Positions 8,460 to 17,621 of a DNA stretch of 64,000 bases are shown here, in pieces. The notes below the pieces were generated by a model. That model made no database searches. It saw only the letters and a program-made list of their open reading frames with translations, and was not told the origin of the DNA. The DNA is from Paracoccus xiamenensis (GTDB lineage: Bacteria; Pseudomonadota; Alphaproteobacteria; Rhodobacterales; Rhodobacteraceae), in contig NZ_JAAOHY010000001.1 of the NCBI RefSeq assembly GCF_011308835.1, positions 124,001 to 188,000 of the forward strand. Reading direction: 5' to 3'. Both the position numbers and the translations under genes were made by a program. Position 1 is the stretch's first letter. Every line of letters starts with the position of its first letter.

Positions 8460-9212
8460 TCAGTCGTTGCTGGAACCCATGAACTGCAGCAGGAACATGA
8501 ACAGGTTCAGGAAGTCCAGATACAGGTTCAAGGCCCCCATGATCGCGGTCTTGCCCAGGAATTCACGATCGGAATCGGCAAGCTGGATATAGGTGTTCTT
8601 GATGTTCTGCGTATCGAAGGCGGTCAGGCCGGCAAAGATCAGCACGCCGATGACCGAGATCGCAAACTGCATCGCGCCCGATTGCAGGAAGATGTTCACG
8701 ATCGACGCGATGATCAGCCCGATCAGGCCCATCATCAGGAAGGTCCCCATCCCCGACAGGTCTCGCTTGGTGGTATAGCCGTAAAGCGAAAGACCCGCGA
8801 AGCCCGCCGCGGTCGCGAAGAAGGTCGACGCAATCGAGGAGCCGGTATAGCGCAGGAAGATCCAGCTCAGCGACATGCCCATCAGCGCGGCGAAGCCGTA
8901 GAAGATCAGCGTCGCGGCCTGAGTGGACAACCGGTAGACGGCCGCGCCAAAGGCGAAGACCACCAGCAGCGGCGCGAACATCAGAACCCATTTCAGGGGC
9001 GACACATAGACCGCGCGGCCGAGTTCCGTCAGTTGGCCGTCCTGCACGGCAAGCATGTTCAAACCAAGGGCAAAGAACGCGGTCACCGCCATACCGGTGG
9101 CCATGATGCCGTAAACCTTCATCATGTAGTCGCGAAGGCCAACATCAATATCGGCGCGGGTTGCGGCACCCGTCCGGGCCTGGGCCTGACGCAGGGTGTC
9201 GTATTCAGCCAT
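8460..9212 (-). CDS. Bax inhibitor-1 / YccA-family membrane protein
   Basis: A 250-residue integral membrane protein with about seven hydrophobic helices. It shows family features such as VYGIMATGMAVTA near the N-terminus, FAALMGMSLSWIFL and the FDTQNIKN motif near the C-terminus. The start at 9212 (MAEYDTLRQ) has a GGAGAG ribosome binding site; the open frame extends to 9251 without one. Bacterial members are linked to membrane protein quality control and ion leak, but the exact role here is unknown. It is transcribed away from the XRE gene. Confidence 0.9.
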   Translation of the reverse strand: MAEYDTLRQAQARTGAATRADIDVGLRDYMMKVYGIMATGMAVTAFFALGLNMLAVQDGQLTELGRAVYVSPLKWVLMFAPLLVVFAFGAAVYRLSTQAATLIFYGFAALMGMSLSWIFLRYTGSSIASTFFATAAGFAGLSLYGYTTKRDLSGMGTFLMMGLIGLIIASIVNIFLQSGAMQFAISVIGVLIFAGLTAFDTQNIKNTYIQLADSDREFLGKTAIMGALNLYLDFLNLFMFLLQFMGSSND

Positions 9213-9441
9213 CAAACTCTCCATTGCTGGCGTTGGCGGTGCGGGATGCACCGTTCGTGTGTTAATATTGGATCAACCCGCGCCGAATACAACAACAAGG
9301 CGTCAAAAATGCCGTCTTTCGGCAGGGCGTCGAAAGGCGGCCCAACCTGAGGTAAGCTTTTCGCGTCAAAGGCGAAAGGCTGGTCAGGACGTGTCGGCTC
9401 GCCCTCGCACTGATGCAGTGCGGAGGCGATGGCCAAAAATC

Positions 9442-9457
9442 TTGCACCCCGGTGCAA
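9442..9457. promoter_or_regulatory. Perfect palindromic site TTGCACC-CC-GGTGCAA
   Basis: Two 7-base arms with a 2-base spacer form an inverted repeat of the size bound by a dimeric helix-turn-helix protein. It lies 273 bases upstream of the XRE gene, so autoregulation by that protein is a reasonable but untested idea. Confidence 0.4.
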
Positions 9458-9596
9458 CCAAGGGTTGGTGGTGGCGTTACCTAGCGCTGTGACCGCCGGA
9501 CGTTTTCCCGGCAAGGATGAAAGATCGATGATATTCGAACCGATTCGCCTGATTTGCCCCGAAATTCGGGTTGAATCCGGCCAAAATCCGCCAGAC

Positions 9597-9607
9597 CGGT
9601 CGGTCAG
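9597..9607. repeat. CGGTCGGTCAG, second copy of the paa operator half
   Basis: Identical over 11 bases to 193-203 at the paa promoter. Here it is part of GACCGGTCGGTCAG, which contains the 8-base palindrome GACCGGTC. It could be a second binding site for the same regulator or a chance match. Confidence 0.3.
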
Positions 9608-9729
9608 ACAAATTATGGTAATGCAAATACCTGTTCTTTTGGACAACTCTAGCGTGTTGGCCGGATTTTCCCAGTCGCCAGCGAAGGGGCAAGGGGTGTA
9701 TTACTCGCGAAGATTGAGTGAGGTGTGGT

Positions 9730-10089
9730 ATGAAGCACGAAGTTGACGTGCATGTGGGCACGCGGATCCGCCATCGTCGGTGGTTGATTGGCATGACGCA
9801 GCAACAATTGGCGGATCAGGTCGGGATCAAGTTCCAGCAGATCCAGAAATATGAAACAGGGGCGAATCGCGTCTCGGCATCGCGGCTGTGGGATATCGCC
9901 CGCGCGCTGGATGTGCCCATCAGTTTCTTTTTCGAAGGGCTGACCGACGGGCGCGCCGATGCCGCCGGTGACGAGGACATCCTGGCCAACAAGGAAGCGC
10001 TGCAACTGATCCGCGCCTATTACGCCATGCCCGAGGCGCAGCGCCGCCAGATCTTCGAACTGGCCCGCGTTCTGTCCCACGCCGCCTGA
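9730..10089 (+). CDS. XRE-family transcriptional regulator (PraR-like)
   Basis: A 119-residue DNA-binding protein with one helix-turn-helix at about 10-65: TRIRHRRWLIGMTQQQLADQ, then VGIKFQQIQKYETGANRVSA. The N-terminal MKHEVDVHVG and the HTH resemble the small regulators of the PraR type found across alphaproteobacteria, some of which control quorum sensing or surface functions. A GTG at 9718 is also in frame, but the ATG at 9730 matches the usual N-terminus. It stands alone upstream of hisN with a 68-base gap. Targets are unknown. Confidence 0.85.
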   Translation: MKHEVDVHVGTRIRHRRWLIGMTQQQLADQVGIKFQQIQKYETGANRVSASRLWDIARALDVPISFFFEGLTDGRADAAGDEDILANKEALQLIRAYYAMPEAQRRQIFELARVLSHAA

Positions 10090-10157
10090 CACCCAGCCCG
10101 AGGGCGATTGTTCGTCCCCTGCGTTCCGCGCTAGACAAGGCGCGCAACAGGGGGCGA

Positions 10158-10943
10158 ATGATGGATCACAACGAAATCTTCCTGACGGCAAGCGCGATGG
10201 CCGATGCGGCGCGCAGCAGGACATTGCCCCTGTTTCGCAGTGCGGGGCTGGCGCCGGACAACAAGCTTGCCGACGGGTTCGACCCGGTAACCGAGGCTGA
10301 CCGCGAAAGCGAGCGCGCCATGCGCGCGATTCTGGCCGAACGCCGCCCCGAAGACGCCATCCTCGGCGAGGAGTTCGGCGCGGCGCCCGGCCGCTCTGGC
10401 CTGACCTGGGTGCTGGATCCGATTGACGGCACCCGCGCCTTCATCTCGGGCGCGCCCAGTTGGGGGACGCTGATCGGGCTGACCGATGGGACGGGACCGA
10501 TCTATGGCATCGTCGATCAGCCCTTCACGGGCGAGCGTTTTGAGGGCGGTCTGGGTCGCGCACAGGTGACCAGCCGCGATGGCACGCGCGCGCTGGGGGT
10601 GCGCAAGGGCGTGGCACTGGATCAGGCGACGCTGCTGTCGACCTACCCCGATATCGGCACCGAGGACGAACGCGCCGCCTTCGGGCGTGTCGCCTGCCAG
10701 GTGCGGCTGACCCGTTACGGTCTGGACTGCTATGGCTATGCCTTGCTGGCGCTGGGGCAGGTGGATCTGGTGATCGAGGCCGGCCTTCAGGCCCATGATA
10801 TCGTTGCCCCCATCGCGGTGATCGAAGCGGCGGGGGGCATCGTCACCGACTGGCAGGGTGGTCCCGCCCATGGTGGCGGTCAGGTGCTGGCGGCCGCAAC
10901 GCCCGAATTGCACGCAGCAGCCCTGGCGCTTCTGCAGGGCTAA
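10158..10943 (+). CDS. hisN: Inositol-monophosphatase-family histidinol phosphatase HisN
   Basis: A 261-residue metal-dependent phosphatase. The metal site is visible as GEEFG near residue 74 and DPIDGTRAF near residue 92, and a second part as GLDCYGYALLALGQVDLVIE near residue 193. The TRAFISGAPSWGTLIGL stretch favours the HisN subfamily (histidinol-phosphate to histidinol) over a true inositol phosphatase or CysQ. Tandem ATG codons at 10158 and 10161 are both usable. Confidence 0.8.
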   Translation: MMDHNEIFLTASAMADAARSRTLPLFRSAGLAPDNKLADGFDPVTEADRESERAMRAILAERRPEDAILGEEFGAAPGRSGLTWVLDPIDGTRAFISGAPSWGTLIGLTDGTGPIYGIVDQPFTGERFEGGLGRAQVTSRDGTRALGVRKGVALDQATLLSTYPDIGTEDERAAFGRVACQVRLTRYGLDCYGYALLALGQVDLVIEAGLQAHDIVAPIAVIEAAGGIVTDWQGGPAHGGGQVLAAATPELHAAALALLQG

Positions 10944-10948
10944 TCGCG

Positions 10949-10977
10949 TTGCCGCCGGGGGGCGGCTCTACTATGAT
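10949..10977 (+). promoter_or_regulatory. Candidate mgtE promoter
   Basis: TTGCCG (10949-10954) and TATGAT (10972-10977) are separated by 17 bases, just after hisN. The leader would be about 50 bases, too short for an M-box magnesium riboswitch. Confidence 0.4.
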
Positions 10978-11036
10978 CTGGTTGGGCGCGGATGCCCGCC
11001 ATGTAGCCATCGCCACAGATCAAAAAGGGGGTGTCC

Positions 11037-12479
11037 ATGCCGGACGAGCCGCAGCGTCCCGATATGCCTGACGACCAGCTGGAAGCGCCGCGCAAGGACG
11101 ACCTGCCCGAGGTTGAACCGGCGAGCGACGACGACGATTTCATCCCCCCGCGTGCCCTGATAGACCAGATCCGCGAGGCCATCGACGCCGAGGATCAGGC
11201 CCGGCTGGAAGCGCTGCTGGAACCGATGCACGCAGCCGACATCGCTGACGTGATCGAAAACCTTTCGGCAGCACGGCGGCGGCAATTCCTGTCACTGTGG
11301 TCGGGCGAGATCGACGGCGATATCCTGTCGGAGATCGACGAATCGATCCGCGACGAGGTCGTCGAACAGATGCCCAAGGCCGTGCTGGCCGAGGCCGTCC
11401 GCGAGATGGACAGCGACGACATCGTCGAGCTGATCGAGGAACTGGACGAGCCCGAACAGCAGAAGGTGCTGGAGGCGCTTGACGATTCCGACCGGGCGGC
11501 GGTCGAGCAGTCGCTGACCTATCCCGAATACTCCGCCGGCCGGATGATGCAGTCCGAGGTGGTGACGGCGCCCGAACACTGGACCGTCGGCGACACCATC
11601 GACCATCTGCGCGGCGACGAGGATCTGCCTGACCAGTTCTATCATGTCGTGCTGGTCGATCCGCGCCGGCACCCGGTCGGCTATGTCACGCTGGGCCGGT
11701 TGCTGGCGGCGCGCCGCGCCACGCCCATGCGCGACCTGATCGAGGACAGTTTCCGCCCGATCAGCGCCTATGCGGAAGAAGCCGACGTGGCCTATGCCTT
11801 CCACCAGTATCACCTGATCTCGGCCCCGGTGGTGGATGAACATGACCGGCTGGTCGGCGTCATCACCATCGACGACGCCATGGAAGTGCTGGACGACGAA
11901 CACCAGGAAGACATCCTGCGCCTGGCCGGGGTCGGTGATGAATCGGCGATTTCGGACACCGTGATCGAGACCCTGTGGCAGCGCGTGCCTTGGCTGGCGG
12001 TGAATCTGGCAACGGCGATTCTGGCCTCGTTCGTGATCTCGATGTTCGAAAACACGATTTCCGAACTGGTGGCGCTGGCGGTGCTGATGCCCATCGTGGC
12101 CTCGATGGGGGGCAATGCGGGGACGCAGACGCTGACGGTGGCGGTGCGGGCGCTGGCGACGAAAAGCCTGACCGGGTCCAACGTCAGGCGAGTCGTCGTT
12201 CGCGAGGCCGTGGTCGGCGTGCTGAACGGGTTCTTCTTTGCGCTGGTGATGGGACTGGTGGCCTGGATCTGGTTCGATGGCATATCGCTGGCCGGCGTGA
12301 TCGGCATCGCCATGGTCGTGAACCTGTTCGTGGCAGCTCTGGCGGGTATCCTTGTGCCGCTGACACTGGAAAAAATGGGCGCCGATCCGGCTTTGGCATC
12401 GGGCACATTTGTCACCACTGTGACGGATGTTGTTGGTTTCTTTGCCTTTCTGGGGTTGGCGCAGGCAGTACTGCTTTAG
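11037..12479 (+). CDS. mgtE: Magnesium transporter MgtE
   Basis: A 480-residue Mg2+ channel/transporter. An acidic cytosolic N domain occupies about 35-165, paired CBS domains about 165-290 (including HLISAPVVDEHDRLVGVITI) and five membrane helices about 310-480. The pore-helix region is visible as MPIVASMGGNAGTQTLTVAV. In the family the N and CBS domains bind Mg2+ and close the pore. The ATG at 11037 lies 6 bases after an AAAAAGGGG ribosome binding site; a GTG at 11031 is too close to it. Confidence 0.93.
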   Translation: MPDEPQRPDMPDDQLEAPRKDDLPEVEPASDDDDFIPPRALIDQIREAIDAEDQARLEALLEPMHAADIADVIENLSAARRRQFLSLWSGEIDGDILSEIDESIRDEVVEQMPKAVLAEAVREMDSDDIVELIEELDEPEQQKVLEALDDSDRAAVEQSLTYPEYSAGRMMQSEVVTAPEHWTVGDTIDHLRGDEDLPDQFYHVVLVDPRRHPVGYVTLGRLLAARRATPMRDLIEDSFRPISAYAEEADVAYAFHQYHLISAPVVDEHDRLVGVITIDDAMEVLDDEHQEDILRLAGVGDESAISDTVIETLWQRVPWLAVNLATAILASFVISMFENTISELVALAVLMPIVASMGGNAGTQTLTVAVRALATKSLTGSNVRRVVVREAVVGVLNGFFFALVMGLVAWIWFDGISLAGVIGIAMVVNLFVAALAGILVPLTLEKMGADPALASGTFVTTVTDVVGFFAFLGLAQAVLL

Positions 12480-12490
12480 CCGGCCTCTGG

Positions 12491-12509
12491 CGTTAACCGA
12501 ATGTTAACG
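12491..12509. promoter_or_regulatory. CtrA-type box within an inverted repeat
   Basis: TTAA-CCGAATG-TTAA (12493-12507) exactly fits the TTAA-N7-TTAA consensus of the alphaproteobacterial cell-cycle regulator CtrA. It lies within a perfect inverted repeat CGTTAAC-CGAAT-GTTAACG. Both flanking genes converge here, so neither obviously uses it as a promoter. Confidence 0.4.
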
Positions 12510-12635
12510 AAAAATTCCTTGATCTGAGGCGAACTCTCCCGCAACTTGGGCTGTGTAGACCCAAGAACACAACATCTGGTGGGGCTTTCGACCACTGGGA
12601 ATGAACGGGCGCTGGCAGGGATCATGTTGACAGGC

Positions 12636-12664
12636 CATCCCGTCCGCAATCTGCGGGCGGGATG
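12636..12664. terminator. GC-rich hairpin between mgtE and prpE
   Basis: catcccgtccgc pairs with gcgggcgggatg (12 bp with one G-T pair) around the loop aatct. On the plus strand it is followed by ttccattt. It could terminate mgtE, prpE or an unannotated transcript starting near the CtrA-type box. Confidence 0.45.
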
Positions 12665-12696
12665 TTCCATTTGCGGGTGTCCTTTGTCGATCCTGA

Positions 12697-14583
12697 TCAG
12701 CCGCGCCCCAGATTCCGCAGAGCCGCGGTGATTTCCTCCAGCACGGCGGGGTCGTCGATTGTGGCGGGGGTCTTGTATTCTTCGCCGTCGGCGATCCGGG
12801 TCATGGTTGCGCGCAGGATCTTGCCAGAGCGGGTCTTGGGCAGCCTGTCGACCACGATCGCCTGCTTGAAGGCGGCGACGGGGCCGATATCGTCGCGCAC
12901 CATGCGCACGACGTCGCGGACGACCTGTTCGGGCGTGGTGGCGCTGCCTTTCTTCAGGCACAGAAAGCCCAACGGAGCTTGCCCCTTCAGCGGATCGGCA
13001 ATGCCGATCACCGCGCATTCGGCGACGTCGGGGTGACGGGCCAGGACGTCCTCCATCGCACCGGTGGACAGGCGGTGACCGGCGACGTTGATGACGTCAT
13101 CCGTGCGCGCCATGATGTACAGATAGCCGTCCTCGTCGATATAGCCCGCGTCGCCGGTTTCGTAATAGCCGGGGAAATGCGACAGGTAGGACTTGCGATA
13201 ACGTTCCTCGGCGTTCCACAGGGTCGAAAGCGTGCCGGGCGGCAAGGGCAGCTTGATGGCAATCGCCCCCAGCGTACCGGCCGGGACCGGATGGCCGCCT
13301 TCATCCAGCACCTGCACGTCGTAGCCGGGCATGGGCACGGTCGGACTGCCCAGCTTGACCGGCAGTTCCTCGATCCCCAGCGGGTTCGCGGCGATGGCCC
13401 AGCCGGTTTCGGTCTGCCACCAATGATCGATCACCGGCACGCCCAGATGTTCCTGCGCCCATTTGATCGTCTCGGGGTCGGCGCGCTCGCCCGCCAGAAA
13501 CAGCGCCTGCAGATCATGCAGCTTGTAGCGGCGGATATATTCGCCATCCGGATCCTCGCGCCGGATCGCGCGGATCGCGGTGGGGGCGGTGAAGAAGCTT
13601 TTGATGCGGTTGTTCTGAATGGTGCGCCAGAAGACGCCGGCATGGGGTGTGCCGATGGGCTTGCCCTCGAACACCACCGTCTGCGCCCCGACGATCAGCG
13701 GGCCGTAACAGATATAGCTGTGGCCCACGACCCAGCCCACATCCGACGCGGCCCAGAAGCGGTCGCCGGGGCCGATCCTGTAGATATTTTCCATCGACCA
13801 TGCCAGCGCCACCAGATGTCCGGCGGTCGGGCGCACGACGCCCTTGGGCTGGCCCGTCGTGCCCGAGGTATACAGGATATAGGCCGGATGGTTGCCCTCG
13901 ACAGGGACGCAATCGACGGGTTTGATGCCGTATTGAAAGCCGTACCAGTTGAAATCGCGGCCCTCGATCAGCTTGGCGACTTCCTCCTCGCGCTGGAAGA
14001 TCACGCAGAATTCCGGCTTGTGGGTTGCCAGTTCGATGGCCTGATCCAGCAGCGGCTTGTAATGGACGACGCGACCGGGTTCGAGGCCAGCCGAGGCGGC
14101 GATGATCGCCTTGGGCTGGGCGTCGTCGATGCGCACCGCCAACTCGTTCGCGGCAAACCCGCCGAAGACGACCGAATGGATCGCACCAAGGCGCGCACAT
14201 GCCAGCATCGCCTCGATCGCCTGCGGGATCATCGGCATGTAGATGATGACCCGGTCACCCTTTTCGATGCCGCGCGCGCGCAGGGCGCCCGCCAAGGTGG
14301 CCACCCGTGTCTGCAGATCGGCATAGGTGATGCCCTTGGTGGCATGGGTGATGGGGCTGTCGTGATAGATGGCGATCTGGTCGCCGCGCCCGGCCTCGAC
14401 ATGGCGGTCAACGGCGTTCCAACAGGTGTTTACCAGCCCGTCCGAGAACCACTCATAGATCGGCGCATTTTCATCGAACAGCGCCCTGGACGGCGGACGA
14501 AACCAGTCGATGGCCTGGGCGGCCTGCATCCAGAAAGCCTCCGGATCGGCCTTCCAGCTGTCGTAAACGTCGCGATACCCCAT
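12697..14583 (-). CDS. prpE: Propionyl-CoA synthetase PrpE
   Basis: A 628-residue AMP-forming acyl-CoA synthetase that activates propionate, and probably acetate, with ATP and CoA. Motifs in order are YTSGTTGQPKG (P-loop), DHWWQTETGW, YYETGD, and the C-terminal catalytic lysine in RLPKTRSGKILR. The N-terminus MGYRDVYDSWKADPEAFW and the total length match the PrpE type more than Acs, which is about 650 residues. A GGGGGGAGAGG ribosome binding site lies before the start. No other propionate genes are adjacent. Confidence 0.87.
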   Translation of the reverse strand: MGYRDVYDSWKADPEAFWMQAAQAIDWFRPPSRALFDENAPIYEWFSDGLVNTCWNAVDRHVEAGRGDQIAIYHDSPITHATKGITYADLQTRVATLAGALRARGIEKGDRVIIYMPMIPQAIEAMLACARLGAIHSVVFGGFAANELAVRIDDAQPKAIIAASAGLEPGRVVHYKPLLDQAIELATHKPEFCVIFQREEEVAKLIEGRDFNWYGFQYGIKPVDCVPVEGNHPAYILYTSGTTGQPKGVVRPTAGHLVALAWSMENIYRIGPGDRFWAASDVGWVVGHSYICYGPLIVGAQTVVFEGKPIGTPHAGVFWRTIQNNRIKSFFTAPTAIRAIRREDPDGEYIRRYKLHDLQALFLAGERADPETIKWAQEHLGVPVIDHWWQTETGWAIAANPLGIEELPVKLGSPTVPMPGYDVQVLDEGGHPVPAGTLGAIAIKLPLPPGTLSTLWNAEERYRKSYLSHFPGYYETGDAGYIDEDGYLYIMARTDDVINVAGHRLSTGAMEDVLARHPDVAECAVIGIADPLKGQAPLGFLCLKKGSATTPEQVVRDVVRMVRDDIGPVAAFKQAIVVDRLPKTRSGKILRATMTRIADGEEYKTPATIDDPAVLEEITAALRNLGRG

Positions 14584-14682
14584 CTGCCTCTCCCCCCAAT
14601 CCCTGACCAGAGGTTAGGCGAGAGAGGCACCGCGGGCAATCGGACGGCGCGGTCGCGACGAGATGCCGCATCCGCGCGCGCG

Positions 14683-16962
14683 TTATTGGTAGTGCGTGAC
14701 CGGGGTGCCCGCGATGGCCGACATGTTCAGCAGCCCCCGCGCCGTGATCGAGGGCGTCACGATATGGGCGCGGTTGCCCATGCCCATCAGGATCGGCCCG
14801 ACTTCCAGCCCGTTAGCCCGGTGCTTCAGGATATTGCGCACGCCCGACGCTGTGTCGGTTCCCGAGAAGATCAGCACATTCGCCGCCCCTTCCAGTTTCG
14901 AGGCCGGGAAGATGCGGGCGCGGATTTCGGGGTCGAGTGCCGCGTCGACATGCATCTCACCGTCGAAGTTGAAATCGACCTCGCGGTTTTCCAGAATCTG
15001 CATGGCGGCGCGCATCCGACGGCCGGAATCGGTGTCGAGATTGCCGAATTGCGAATGGCTGCACAGCGCCACATGCGGCACCAGCCCGAAGCGGCGGACA
15101 TGGCGGGCGGCGCCAATGGCCGAGAGCGCGATCTGTTCCGGCGTCGGGTGATTGTTCACCTGCGTATCGGCGATGAACAGCGGCCCGTCTTCCAGAATCA
15201 CCATGGACAGCGCGCCATGCGGCGAAAGCCCGTCGCGACCAAGGACTTGTTCGATATAGTTCAGGTGCCAGCTATATTGCCCGAACGTGCCACAGATCAT
15301 GCTTTCGGCCTCGCCGCGATGGACCATGACGGCGGCGATGGCGGTGGTGTTGGTGCGCATGATGGCGCGGGCGAGGTCGGGCGTGACCCCGCGCCGGGCC
15401 ATCAGATCGTGATAGGTTTCCCAGTACTCACGATAGCGGGGGTCGTTTTCGGGGTTCACGATCTGGAAATCGACATGCGGCCGGATCGGCAGGCCGGCGC
15501 GTTCGGCGCGCATCTCAATCACCTCGGGGCGGCCGATCAGGATCGGAACGTCGGTGGTTTCTTCCAGCATCGCATTGGCCGCGCGCAACACGCGTTCATC
15601 CTCGCCCTCGGCAAAGACGATCTTGCGGGCGGCAAGGGCCGAGGCCTCAAAGACCGGCCGCATGATCAGCGCCGAGCGGAAGACCGAGCCGTCGAGCTTG
15701 CGCTTATAGGCGTTCAGATCCTCGATCGGGCGGGTGGCCACGCCCGATTCCATCGCCGCCTTCGCGACCGCGGTCGAGACGACGCCGATCAGCCGCGGAT
15801 CGAAGGGCTTCGGGATCAGGTAGTCGGGGCCGAATGTCAGCTTCTCGCCACTATAGGCAGCGGCGGCCTCGGCGGCGGTGGTCGCGCGGGCAAGGGCCGC
15901 GATCCCTTCGATGCAGGCCAGCTGCATTTCGTCATTGATCTGCGTGGCGCCGACATCCAGCGCGCCGCGGAAGATGAAGGGGAAGCACAGGACGTTATTG
16001 ACCTGATTGGGGAAATCGCTGCGGCCGGTGGCGATGACAGCATTGGGGGCGACTTCCAGCGCCTCCTCGGGCATGATTTCGGGCGTGGGGTTCGCCAGTG
16101 CGAAGATCACCGGCCGGTCGGCCATCTTGGCGACCATTTCCTTCTTCAGCACGCCGGGACCCGACAGTCCAAGGAACATGTCGGCGCCGTCGATCACCTG
16201 ATCGAGGGCGCGCAGGTCGCTTTTCTGCGCATAGGCGGCCTTTTGCGGGTTCATATCCTCGGTGCGGCCTTCGTAAACCAGCCCGTGCAAGTCGCAGAGC
16301 CAGACATTCTCGCGCTTGACGCCCAGCTTCAGCAGCATGTTCAGGCAGGCGATCCCGGCGGCACCCCCACCGGTCGAAACGATCTTGATATCCTCGAACT
16401 TCTTGCCGACCACCCGCAGCGCGTTCGTCGCGGCCGCGCCGACAACGATGGCGGTGCCGTGCTGGTCGTCGTGAAAGACGGGGATGTTCATCTTCTCGCG
16501 GCACAGCTTCTCGACGATGAAGCATTCGGGCGCCTTGATGTCTTCCAGATTGATGGCGCCAAAGCTCGGCTCCAGGCTTTGGACGATGGCGGCCAGCTTT
16601 TCGGGGTCGGATTCGGCGATTTCCAGATCGAAGCAGTCGATATTGGCGAATTTCTTGAACAGGACCGCCTTGCCCTCCATCACGGGCTTTGATGCCAGCG
16701 GGCCGATATTGCCCAGTCCCAGCACCGCCGACCCGTTCGACACGACCGCCACCAGATTGCCCCGCGCGGTATAACGGGCCGCATCGGCGGGGTTGTTCTT
16801 GATCTCGATACACGCTTCCGCCACGCCGGGGCTATAGGCGCGCGACAGGTCGCGGCCATTGGCCAGCGGTTTCGTCGCCCGCACCTCCAGCTTACCCGGA
16901 CGGGGAAATTCGTGATACTCCAGCGCCGACATCCGCGCCTTGTCCTGCCGCTGTTCTTCCAT
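14683..16962 (-). CDS. maeB: NADP-dependent malic enzyme with phosphotransacetylase-like C-terminal domain
   Basis: A 759-residue protein that decarboxylates malate to pyruvate with NAD(P). Residues 1-430 are the malic enzyme part, with [25 protein letters not shown] and the nucleotide site [12 protein letters not shown]. Residues 440-759 resemble phosphotransacetylase ([31 protein letters not shown]). In related enzymes the tail is regulatory, responding to acetyl-CoA, rather than a working Pta. The start at 16962 has a GAGGG-type site; an internal ATG 10 codons later is possible. Confidence 0.92.
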   Translation of the reverse strand: MEEQRQDKARMSALEYHEFPRPGKLEVRATKPLANGRDLSRAYSPGVAEACIEIKNNPADAARYTARGNLVAVVSNGSAVLGLGNIGPLASKPVMEGKAVLFKKFANIDCFDLEIAESDPEKLAAIVQSLEPSFGAINLEDIKAPECFIVEKLCREKMNIPVFHDDQHGTAIVVGAAATNALRVVGKKFEDIKIVSTGGGAAGIACLNMLLKLGVKRENVWLCDLHGLVYEGRTEDMNPQKAAYAQKSDLRALDQVIDGADMFLGLSGPGVLKKEMVAKMADRPVIFALANPTPEIMPEEALEVAPNAVIATGRSDFPNQVNNVLCFPFIFRGALDVGATQINDEMQLACIEGIAALARATTAAEAAAAYSGEKLTFGPDYLIPKPFDPRLIGVVSTAVAKAAMESGVATRPIEDLNAYKRKLDGSVFRSALIMRPVFEASALAARKIVFAEGEDERVLRAANAMLEETTDVPILIGRPEVIEMRAERAGLPIRPHVDFQIVNPENDPRYREYWETYHDLMARRGVTPDLARAIMRTNTTAIAAVMVHRGEAESMICGTFGQYSWHLNYIEQVLGRDGLSPHGALSMVILEDGPLFIADTQVNNHPTPEQIALSAIGAARHVRRFGLVPHVALCSHSQFGNLDTDSGRRMRAAMQILENREVDFNFDGEMHVDAALDPEIRARIFPASKLEGAANVLIFSGTDTASGVRNILKHRANGLEVGPILMGMGNRAHIVTPSITARGLLNMSAIAGTPVTHYQ

Positions 16963-17222
16963 TGCCGCCCTCGCGTTTTTCGCACCCCTCGACCGGGCGG
17001 CGGGGCCAAAGCGGCCCCACCGCGTCCCGGCGGCCGCATGTCGCGGCGTACTATAGTTCAGCGTTAAACCAGTTTGGCCCAGCCATCACAAGTCCGCGCA
17101 TGAGGTCGCCAGTTGAAGCAGTTTCTGGCCGATCCTGAATGTCGCAACGGCGGGACCGCAGGGTGTCTTGCATCCTTGCTGCGCCGCGCGCAAATTCGTT
17201 CGATCATAACCGGAGGCTATCC

Positions 17223-17621
17223 ATGTCCCTTCTTGACGCCGCCCGCGAGGTCCGCGAGGCCGCCTATGCGCCCTATTCCAACTTCAAGGTCGGCGCGGCC
17301 GTGCGCGGCAAGTCGGGCGCGATCTATCGTGGCTGCAACGTCGAAAACGTGGCCTATCCCGAGGGCACCTGTGCAGAAGCCGGCGCCATCGCCGCGATGG
17401 TTGCGGCCGGCGAGACCGAGCTGGTCGAGGTCGCCGTCATCGCCGGATCGCCCAGCCCGGTGCCGCCCTGCGGCGGCTGCCGGCAGAAGCTGGCCGAGTT
17501 CGGCCGCGGCGAGACACCGGTCCTGCTGGCAACGACCGGAGGCGCGACCATGGCGACAACCATCGGCGAATTGCTGCCGGGACGTTTCGATGCGGGTCAC
17601 ATGGCTGGGGCCGGGTCGTGA
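17223..17621 (+). CDS. cdd: Cytidine deaminase
   Basis: A 132-residue small zinc-type cytidine deaminase converting (deoxy)cytidine to (deoxy)uridine. Zinc ligands and the catalytic glutamate are visible in GTCAEAGAIAAM and PPCGGCRQKL. The substrate-binding NVENVAYPEG is also present. The ATG at 17223 follows a CCGGAGG ribosome binding site. It is the first gene of a salvage operon and its stop overlaps the deoA start (GTGA). Confidence 0.94.
   Translation: MSLLDAAREVREAAYAPYSNFKVGAAVRGKSGAIYRGCNVENVAYPEGTCAEAGAIAAMVAAGETELVEVAVIAGSPSPVPPCGGCRQKLAEFGRGETPVLLATTGGATMATTIGELLPGRFDAGHMAGAGS

Larger units (their letters stand above)
9213..9729. other. 517-base intergenic region between divergent genes
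   Basis: No convincing coding sequence. It should hold the promoters of the minus-strand Bax-inhibitor gene and the plus-strand XRE gene. Two structured sites stand out: the palindrome at 9442-9457 and the 11-mer at 9597-9607 shared with the paa operator. The last 100 bases are AT-richer. The unusual length leaves room for an unannotated small RNA, which I cannot confirm. Confidence 0.5.

Noticed and set aside
10978..11036. Possible magnesium riboswitch (M-box) before mgtE
   Set aside because: The leader is only about 50 bases and shows no stable multi-stem structure; M-boxes need about 160 bases.
12979..16692. 1237-codon plus-strand open frame across prpE and maeB
   Set aside because: Spans two convincing minus-strand genes and the gap between them. 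Composition is Asp/Arg/His-heavy with no motifs, so it is a shadow frame.
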